From Thalassoglobus neptunius (GTDB taxonomy: Bacteria > Planctomycetota > Planctomycetia > Planctomycetales > Planctomycetaceae): a stretch of DNA of 64,000 nt. Shown one piece after another: positions 57,972-64,000 of the stretch. Under the pieces are notes generated by a model. That model had not been told where the DNA came from, ran no database searches, and saw only the letters and a list, made by a program, of their open reading frames with translations. Both the position numbers and the translations under genes were made by a program. Within the stretch, counting starts at the first letter, position 1. Every line of letters begins with the position of its first letter. The DNA is taken from contig NZ_SIHI01000001.1 in assembly GCF_007859735.1 (NCBI RefSeq), positions 1,570,251 through 1,634,250 of the forward strand. Direction: 5' to 3'.

Positions 57972-59279
57972 ATGGCAAAGAACATGATCGTTGCCCAGTC
58001 GGGCGGACCGTCGGCGGTGATCAACAATACCGTGCGTGGAATTGTTGAAACTGCCCGACAGATGGACGAAATCGGAACAGTTTACGCTGGCTGGCACGGG
58101 ATTGAAGGCGTTCTGAAAGAAGAACTGCTCGACCTGTCGAAACAGTCGGCCGAAGAAATCGCCTTGCTGCGGACGACTCCGGCAGCTGGGTCATTCGGAA
58201 CCTGCCGCTACAAACTGAAGCCGGGACAGGACGAAGATTTCGATCGTGTGATGGAAGTCTTCAAAGCCCACGACATCGGATACTTCTGCTACGTCGGCGG
58301 AAACGATTCGATGCACACTGCTTACACCGTCGCCAACCTGGCTCGCGAACGTGGTCTCGACGTGTGCGGACTCGGGGGACCGAAAACAATCGACAACGAT
58401 GTCGGTGACAGCGAGTTCAAACTGGTGGACCACACCCCCGGGTACGGTTCCACTGCCCGCTACTGGGCTCACTATATTCAGCAGGCGAACGAAGAAAATC
58501 GCGGTTCGTGTCCGGCGGATCCTGTGCTTGTGCTGCAAGCGATGGGACGCAAAATCGGTTACATCCCCGCAGCTGCTCGCCTGGCTGATCCCAATCGTGA
58601 AATGCCTCTGCAGATCTATCTTGCAGAACGAGAAGTCACGATCGATCAGATTCATGAGAACGTCAACAACCTTCTCAAAGAACGGGGTCGAGCCATTGTG
58701 GTCGTCAGCGAAGGACTTTCCATCACAGGACTGGAAATTCCGGAAGAGTTCATCGTTCGAGATTCCTTCGGACATCCGACGTTCTCTTCAAGCAAGATCA
58801 CAGTCGGACAGATGCTGACCAATGCGTTGAACGATCGCGGTCTCGCCGTCAAAGGTGCTGCCCGGTGCAACGTTCCGGGAACTCACCAACGCAACGACAT
58901 GGTTTACGCCTCGACCGTTGACCTTGAAGAATCGTACTACGTCGGCCAGAAGGCAGCCCTTCTCGCTGGTGCCGGAGAGCATGGCTACATGTCGACAATT
59001 CTTCGCACCGACTGGGACAACTATCAGGTCAAGTACGACAAAGCTCCGCTCAGCGAAGTTGCCGAGAAGGACCGCAAGTTCCCTTCAAAGTGGATCAGCG
59101 AATGCGGAACGGATGTCACCGATGACTTCGTGAAATACGCTCGTCCGCTCATCGGAGACAACTGGGTGAGCGTCCCAATGATCGACGGTCGACTGCGATT
59201 TGCTCAGCTGGACACTCGAAAAGAAATGTTCGCCAGCCAGAAACTCGGCGCCTATGTTCCACAGGCGGACCGTTCGTAA
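57972..59279 (+). CDS. pfp: 6-phosphofructokinase, probably pyrophosphate-dependent
   Basis: A 435-residue PfkA-superfamily enzyme. The phosphoryl-donor loop reads GGNDSMHT instead of GGDGS, and PKTIDND replaces PGTIDND: the Lys and the Asp after Asn are the marks of PPi-dependent enzymes, though the first Asp of GGDD is Asn here. MGRKIGYIPAAARLA and PGYGSTARYWA are also typical. The reaction would be fructose-6-P + PPi to FBP + Pi, feeding fba in the same region. The ATG has GGAAAG upstream, just after repeat copy 6. A very strong terminator follows. Confidence 0.9.
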   Translation: MAKNMIVAQSGGPSAVINNTVRGIVETARQMDEIGTVYAGWHGIEGVLKEELLDLSKQSAEEIALLRTTPAAGSFGTCRYKLKPGQDEDFDRVMEVFKAHDIGYFCYVGGNDSMHTAYTVANLARERGLDVCGLGGPKTIDNDVGDSEFKLVDHTPGYGSTARYWAHYIQQANEENRGSCPADPVLVLQAMGRKIGYIPAAARLADPNREMPLQIYLAEREVTIDQIHENVNNLLKERGRAIVVVSEGLSITGLEIPEEFIVRDSFGHPTFSSSKITVGQMLTNALNDRGLAVKGAARCNVPGTHQRNDMVYASTVDLEESYYVGQKAALLAGAGEHGYMSTILRTDWDNYQVKYDKAPLSEVAEKDRKFPSKWISECGTDVTDDFVKYARPLIGDNWVSVPMIDGRLRFAQLDTRKEMFASQKLGAYVPQADRS

Positions 59280-59290
59280 TTATGATGAAC

Positions 59291-59361
59291 AGCTGACTCC
59301 GGTCAGCTCATGAGAAGCTGAATTCCGGCAGGAGGACGAACTTCGTCCTCCTGCTTTTTTC
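59291..59361 (+). terminator. double hairpin terminator of pfp
   Basis: A first hairpin AGCTGAC-TCCG-GTCAGCT (59291-59308) is followed by a 13-bp perfect stem GCAGGAGGACGAA / TTCGTCCTCCTGC (59328-59354) and TTTTTT. The second is a classic intrinsic terminator. Confidence 0.92.
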
Positions 59362-59392
59362 GTGGCCTGACTGTTCGATTCGCGGCTCGAAC

Positions 59393-61168
59393 TTACCGAA
59401 TCGTCGTCGACTCGGCCTTAGCTTGTTGAACAGGTTTCGCGACTGGCCGAACGATGGCGATGTCGGTCCCTTCGAGAAAGAACGGCATCGTATCGATCTC
59501 GATTTCGCTCTCCCGCAAATACGGTCGAAGCTGCGTCAGCTTGTCGGTGGTTGTCATCAGAACGCGAGTTTGCCCTTGAGAGTTTTTCCCGAAGAGTGCA
59601 TCGCGAGCCTCTTCTGGTTCTCGAAAGCGTTCGATTGGCTGCTTCGCATAGAAAATCCAACTCGACTCCGGGCTGTGAAAGCTGATCACATCGACGCTCT
59701 CAGGAGATCCGTTCTGATAGAGTGAATCGACCATCTCGTCGACCCGGCGATGTCGATCGATCCGCTCAGCTGCAAATGCGAAAACAGCTGGGGACATCAA
59801 GATCGCGGTCACTGCAGTAGCGAAGGTCGCTCGCGGAATTTGCTGACGTTCTGAAGCAATGAGTGCAATCAATCCGCCGATCAACGGAATGAATCCGAGA
59901 AGCCCCAGAACCATCTCGCCGGGAACAAGCAAACTCGAAGCGATTGGAATTCCGATCAGAACAGCGGTCCCGACAAACATCACCGACCCGAATGCGAGAC
60001 GCGACCAGATTGGGGAAAGCTGGAAGCTGCCGCGATTCCATCGATCGATGAACGCTCCCGTCGCAATCGCGAGCCCCGGATAGCAAGGAGTGATGTAGCT
60101 TGGGAGTTTTGTCTTCGCGAGGCTGAACAGAGCCACATAGACCCCGACCCAGCAAAACGCGAACAGATACCCGGAAGCGTATCGGTTGATTTGTCGAATC
60201 GTTTTCAACCCGTCGAGCAACGTGATCAACCAGAAGATGGACCACGGAAAGAATCCGACAATCAATGTCACAGGATAAAACAAAACATTTCCGCGATGAC
60301 CATCCATTGAATTCATGGCCCGACCGACATTGTGCTTCACGAAGAAGCCGTAAGTCCACTCGCCATCGGTTCGGAAATGCACCCATAAGTACCAGGGAAG
60401 TGCAATCGCTGCGACGCATGCCAGACAGGTAATCGGCTTCATCGTCCAGCATGTCTTCAGGAAGTGTACTGGAGCAAACGGAGCGACGAGTTTTCGAAAT
60501 CGAGCTGACCAGGTTGTAGGCGAATCGGACTGGCCTTCAGGAAGTCGACGAATGAGCAGAAACATACCGATCACTGCGGTCGGCAGCACAAGACCGATGG
60601 GACCTTTGGCAAGGACTGCCATCCCCATCGACGCATACATCCCGAGAATCGCTGGCCATGAGTCGGGAAAGTCTTTCACAAAGACCGTTTCCGAGTCGGT
60701 CTTCGAAGTCGTTCCGACGATGTAAATCGCGATCGCCAGCGTCGAGAAGAAAATCAGCGGCGCATCAGGAGTCGCTGCGCGTGAAGCAACCCCAAACATC
60801 AGGGTCGTCGCGATGGCCACTCCCGCCCACAAGCCAGCACGGGCACCGAAGAGTCTTCGTCCGATCAGCCATGTCAGCAGGCTGCTGCCGATGCCAAGCA
60901 ACGCCGAAGGAAGTCGGGCGGAAAATTCCGTCACCCCGAAGATGGCATACGAAATCATCATCAACCAGTATGTCAGAACTGGTTTGTGTTCACGGAGTTC
61001 CGCATTAAATATCGGTTTGACCCAATTATTTGCAGCGAGCATTTCGGCAGCGCAGCCAGCGTTTCTTGGTTCATCTCGATCCCAGAGGTGCGGTCCTCCC
61101 AAATTGGTGAGAAACGCAATCCCAGCTACGAAGAGAATGATCCCTGCGTCGCGCATTGACTGATTCAT
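59393..61168 (-). CDS. GT39-family (ArnT-like) glycosyltransferase
   Basis: A 591-residue polytopic membrane protein with about 12-13 helices. The N-terminal luminal loop has LWDRDEPRNAGCAAEML, the acidic catalytic motif (D/E-rich W.DE.R.A) of ArnT/PMT-type transferases that use lipid-linked sugars. The C-terminal soluble domain begins near ERIDRHRRVDEMVDSLYQ. The target may be lipid A or protein. Starts at 61183 (TTG) and 61174 are also in frame; AGGG is six bases before the ATG at 61168. Confidence 0.9.
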   Translation of the reverse strand: MNQSMRDAGIILFVAGIAFLTNLGGPHLWDRDEPRNAGCAAEMLAANNWVKPIFNAELREHKPVLTYWLMMISYAIFGVTEFSARLPSALLGIGSSLLTWLIGRRLFGARAGLWAGVAIATTLMFGVASRAATPDAPLIFFSTLAIAIYIVGTTSKTDSETVFVKDFPDSWPAILGMYASMGMAVLAKGPIGLVLPTAVIGMFLLIRRLPEGQSDSPTTWSARFRKLVAPFAPVHFLKTCWTMKPITCLACVAAIALPWYLWVHFRTDGEWTYGFFVKHNVGRAMNSMDGHRGNVLFYPVTLIVGFFPWSIFWLITLLDGLKTIRQINRYASGYLFAFCWVGVYVALFSLAKTKLPSYITPCYPGLAIATGAFIDRWNRGSFQLSPIWSRLAFGSVMFVGTAVLIGIPIASSLLVPGEMVLGLLGFIPLIGGLIALIASERQQIPRATFATAVTAILMSPAVFAFAAERIDRHRRVDEMVDSLYQNGSPESVDVISFHSPESSWIFYAKQPIERFREPEEARDALFGKNSQGQTRVLMTTTDKLTQLRPYLRESEIEIDTMPFFLEGTDIAIVRPVAKPVQQAKAESTTIR

Positions 61169-61288
61169 TGCCATCCCTAGCAAGTCGAAAATAGATCGAC
61201 GTCACAATTCCTTGACGACGATTGGTCCAGAATCGGAATATATCCGGAATTCCAAAATTCGCTCAAGCTCTGTTTTCACAAGCCAGAG

Positions 61289-61735
61289 TCAGCCTCGCTG
61301 AATGAGGAGTGCTCCGACGATCAAAAGAACTGCGCCGCAGACTTTCATCAGAGAAATCGGCTCCTGAGAAACGCCCAGCAATCCAAGCTGATCAATGAAC
61401 AGAGACATCAACAACTGACCGACAATCGCGGCCGCGATGACATTTGCAGTCCCCAACGTCGGGACAACACACAGAACGGTCGTGACATACACTGCTCCGA
61501 GTAGTCCTCCGGTATAGAGATACCAGGGAATACTCGTTTCGCTGGGAACGGTGGGAAGTCCTCGCGACCAGATCACGAGCGCAATTGTGAGTACGATCGT
61601 CCCTCCGAGAAACGAAATCACCGCAGCGAGAAACGGATTCTGAACAGATTGTCCGAGCCGACCGTTCACGATGGCTTGAACCGGAATCACAAACGCAGCG
61701 ACTGCCGTCACGAACATCAGGGCGAAAATCTTCAC
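61289..61735 (-). CDS. YdcZ-like (DUF606) small DMT-superfamily transporter
   Basis: A 148-residue protein with five helices: ALMFVTAVAAFVIPVQAIVNG, PFLAAVISFLGGTIVLTIALVIW, LYTGGLLGAVYVTTVLCVV, ANVIAAAIVGQLLMSLFI and VCGAVLLIVGALLI. The spacing and the N..LG motif match the half-size DMT family YdcZ. Substrate unknown. Single gene, upstream of the GT39 gene by about 100 bases. Confidence 0.88.
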   Translation of the reverse strand: MKIFALMFVTAVAAFVIPVQAIVNGRLGQSVQNPFLAAVISFLGGTIVLTIALVIWSRGLPTVPSETSIPWYLYTGGLLGAVYVTTVLCVVPTLGTANVIAAAIVGQLLMSLFIDQLGLLGVSQEPISLMKVCGAVLLIVGALLIQRG

Positions 61736-62018
61736 ATCGGTCTTTCGTGATTCAACATGGACGTTTCAATCTCTTGAGAGAACGAATTCCGTCGCAGCCT
61801 AAAGCTTCCATCAAGGTGTGAGAAGGGCACTGCCGCAACATCAGGCGAAGGTGTTTGAGATTCACGCACTCGCATCTCTGGATCGCTCCTTCAAATTCCT
61901 GAAAGAGTGAACATTGTCGTCCGAATCAAAAAGTTTCGAAAGGTCTCTCCCCGTTCGGCACCACATGTGCTTTCCGTGTCAATGTGCTCGACGGACCAAA
62001 GATTGAAGAGGTTGAGAA

Positions 62019-62354
62019 ATGAGACTGAGGCTTTATGAAGTCGGTGGAAAGTCGACAGGTAGAGTCATGCGGTTCGACCAGTTTCCCGCACTCCTGTGTG
62101 TCGATACTGCAGGCGACCCTTGTACGCATCACGAATCCTTTCACAGTGTTTGCGAGATGGTCGATATTGGAGGACAAATTGAAGTCCGGGCTGCGAGCGA
62201 ATTTGAAGAGATTCTCGTCAATAATGTCAGCGTCACTTCCGGGGCATTGATGCCAGGTGACCGGCTGTCACTGGGAAAAACAAGCTTCATCGTTTCGTAC
62301 GAACGGACCGCCCGAGAACGTCCCCCATCCATGCAGGTGAAGATTTTGAATTGA
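62019..62354 (+). CDS. small FHA-like protein
   Basis: A 111-residue protein. The second half (ILVNNVSVTSGALMPGDRLSLGKTSFIVSYE) reads like the last strands of an FHA domain: V-N-x-x-x-V, L-x-x-G-D-x-L-x-L-G, F-x-V. The GR and S..H motifs that bind phosphothreonine are not seen in the first half, so phosphopeptide binding is doubtful. AGAGG lies eight bases before the ATG. Function unknown. Confidence 0.65.
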   Translation: MRLRLYEVGGKSTGRVMRFDQFPALLCVDTAGDPCTHHESFHSVCEMVDIGGQIEVRAASEFEEILVNNVSVTSGALMPGDRLSLGKTSFIVSYERTARERPPSMQVKILN

Positions 62355-62370
62355 AGCACTTTGTTCCGTT

Positions 62371-63675
62371 TTATCGAACTCCCTGAGACGAAATTCTGTA
62401 GAGACTGTTATCGGTTCGAAGCAAGAGATCCTGATCAATCACAACCGGTGAAGCCATGATTCTTCCGGGCAACCGGTTCGCTTGAATCACTCGCGGTTTT
62501 GATTGATGCGGATCAACGATTTTGGTCACACCTTCTTCGCTGCAGAAGTACAACAATCCTCCTGCAGAGATTGGCGAGGAAGAAAAGTTCCCTCCAATAC
62601 GGAGCTTCCATGCTTGTTTCCCTGTCGACGCATCCAGAGCGGTCACGATTCCTTTATTGGAGACCATTACGATCATGGAAACGTCAACGGAATCGACCAC
62701 AACAGGCGACGGTGTATCAGGCACGGAACTCTTATGACTCCAAATTCGATTTGCCCGTGCCAGTTCGCCCGTGCCATTCGTAGGGACAGCCCAGATCTCT
62801 GGTTGAAAGAAGCCGGTGCAAATGAAAACCGTGTCACCCACGACAACGGGGCGCGGCACATTTGAAAAACCGGTGTATCGAATGTGCCACAATTCCCGTC
62901 CGTCTTCGGGCGAATAGGCATGACACTGATCTGCCCCCGCACTGATCAGTTGTTGCTCTCCATTTGTCTCGCAAATCAGCGGAGTCGAGAACGCTCGATG
63001 CGTGATGGGATTCGTTCGGAAGGGAGCGGAACGATTTCGAGTCCAACGAGTTGATCCATCAGCCGTGTCCAATGCGACCAGCTTTTGTTCCTGAGCACCA
63101 TCCAAAGTGATGATCAGCAGGTCTTCATACAAGACCGGAGAACTTCCCGGACCTCCTTGATGCTCCACCAGTAGGTCGGTTCTTTCCCACAGTTTTCTTC
63201 CCGATTGACAATCGATGCATGCTGTCCCGTAAGTTCCGAAATGAACGAACAGTTTGCCTTCGCTCAGCACTGGAGTCGGCGAGGCATAGCTGTTGTCATG
63301 ATGAATTTCTTCGATCGATTCCGGTTCGAAGATCGTCAGATTTTTGATGATCGATCCGGTACGAGCATCAACGGAAACGGCGCCGAGGATGCTCCCATCT
63401 TCCGTCGCAGTCGTGACCCAGATCGTGTCTCCATCGTGAACGGGTGACGAGTGTCCGAGACCGGGGATGTCGACCTTCCACACAACCCCATTCGACTCAT
63501 CCCACTCCGTCGGGAGCGTCACATCTTCGACGACACCCTGCCCGGTCGGGCCGCGGAATTGTGGCCATTCTCGCACTTGAGCCGACGAGTTCGTGCCGAT
63601 CAGAAGCGAAAGCAAAGCGATGGCGCAGCGGAGTCGGCTCGGCAATTGACACCTGAAGAAAGGTCGATAGAACAT
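62371..63675 (-). CDS. secreted PQQ-like beta-propeller protein
   Basis: A 434-residue exported protein. The signal peptide ends near LLIGTNSSAQ. WPQFRGPTGQG is the start motif of planctomycete propellers. At least six blades follow with A-x-D-x-x-x-G/T-x-x-W patterns (VSVDARTGSIIKN, LVALDTADGSTRWTRN, YSPEDGRELWHI, VTALDASTGKQAWKL). BamB-like in shape; the role is unknown, and no PQQ-ligand set is asserted. ATG at 63690 is also in frame; GGAG sits nine bases before 63675. Confidence 0.88.
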   Translation of the reverse strand: MFYRPFFRCQLPSRLRCAIALLSLLIGTNSSAQVREWPQFRGPTGQGVVEDVTLPTEWDESNGVVWKVDIPGLGHSSPVHDGDTIWVTTATEDGSILGAVSVDARTGSIIKNLTIFEPESIEEIHHDNSYASPTPVLSEGKLFVHFGTYGTACIDCQSGRKLWERTDLLVEHQGGPGSSPVLYEDLLIITLDGAQEQKLVALDTADGSTRWTRNRSAPFRTNPITHRAFSTPLICETNGEQQLISAGADQCHAYSPEDGRELWHIRYTGFSNVPRPVVVGDTVFICTGFFQPEIWAVPTNGTGELARANRIWSHKSSVPDTPSPVVVDSVDVSMIVMVSNKGIVTALDASTGKQAWKLRIGGNFSSSPISAGGLLYFCSEEGVTKIVDPHQSKPRVIQANRLPGRIMASPVVIDQDLLLRTDNSLYRISSQGVR

Positions 63676-63886
63676 CCCGTTTGACTCCATTTTTTCGATC
63701 GCGGGTTTCCCTCTCTATTTCGAATTGAGTGATCCGTCAACCTCAGATCTCCGTTCTGAAAGAACTCGAATTGACGACAGTCTCTTCTGAAAATTCTCAG
63801 CGACGTATGTCTTCCCGCACGAGTGGTACCTTTCTATGGTTGACCATTGATTGGTCCTAATGAGTTCTGAATCCGGACGAGTGTTG

Positions 63887-64000
63887 ATGTCGAAGAAAAT
63901 TGAAACTCACTCCACAACGATCCTGGCTGTGAAACACGCCGGAAAGATTGCGATTGGGGGAGACGGTCAGGTCACCTACGGACAAATGGTCCTGAAACGC
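63887..64000 (+). CDS. hslV: ATP-dependent protease subunit HslV, N-terminal part
   Basis: The first 38 codons of HslV, cut by the right edge. [28 protein letters not shown] matches the family in pieces: the active-site Thr is the first Thr of TTILAV, and GGDGQVT follows. Unlike E. coli HslV, which starts M-TT, there are nine residues (MSKKIETHS) before that Thr, so a propeptide would need removal. In-frame GTG/TTG/ATG codons lie at 63881, 63884 and 63860; 63887 is the closest ATG. Confidence 0.93.
   Translation, partial: MSKKIETHSTTILAVKHAGKIAIGGDGQVTYGQMVLKR

Overview
The window is chromosomal DNA of a planctomycete. The clearest signs are a PVM-type (Planctomycetes-Verrucomicrobia) bacterial microcompartment (BMC) operon, a GlmL/MutL-like ATPase, PQQ-propeller and Cys-rich secreted proteins of planctomycete type, and a very large secreted beta-helix protein, mixed with ordinary housekeeping genes. 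There is no phage, integrase, IS transposase, CRISPR array, tRNA or rRNA. About 52 genes are supported. A SEDS gene is cut at the left edge and hslV at the right edge.

Layout. (1) 1-9.6 kb: end of a rodA/ftsW-like gene, a SixA-like phosphatase, a secreted mutarotase-like protein, a one-TM protein with a textbook promoter, a 1799-residue inverse-autotransporter-like beta-helix protein and a small acidic lipoprotein. (2) 9.7-17 kb: glnA, recA, ilvN, ilvC, ndk, carA. (3) 17-21.6 kb: a MoxR / DUF58 / transglutaminase / small-protein operon with overlapping genes. (4) 21.9-30.5 kb: the BMC operon, with a DeoR regulator, PduL, two BMC-H and three BMC-P shell proteins, acetate kinase, a membrane protein, CoA-acylating aldehyde dehydrogenase, a protein with an RpiB/LacAB-like end and a class II aldolase. 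(5) 30.7-36.1 kb: a phoH / HD-membrane protein / ybeY / CBS-domain cluster on the minus strand. (6) 36.5-49 kb: glmL-like gene, parvulin, pyrE, pgi, mutS, Cys-rich protein, pyrC, ispG. (7) 49.7-59.4 kb: universal stress protein, sugar-isomerase-like TIM barrel, class II FBP aldolase, a three-gene ribose-type sugar ABC transporter and PPi-type phosphofructokinase. (8) 59.4-64 kb: GT39 glycosyltransferase, YdcZ-like transporter, FHA-like protein, PQQ-propeller protein, hslV.

How the genes work together. Family knowledge suggests that the BMC aldolase splits a deoxysugar phosphate (fuculose- or rhamnulose-1-phosphate type) to DHAP and lactaldehyde. The aldehyde is oxidised to an acyl-CoA, and PduL and acetate kinase turn that into acid plus ATP inside a protein shell. 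Four cargo candidates carry short terminal amphipathic helices that look like encapsulation peptides. DHAP could enter the glycolytic genes in the window (fba, pfp, pgi).

The least expected signal is a dispersed family of about 75-100 bp intergenic elements, with six copies on both strands. They share the blocks CACTCGCACGAGCAAAC and GCGAGTGCACAGG and end in a small hairpin. Stem sequences differ between copies while pairing is largely kept. One copy lies inside the BMC operon and another covers the apparent start codon of the sugar ABC ATPase gene.
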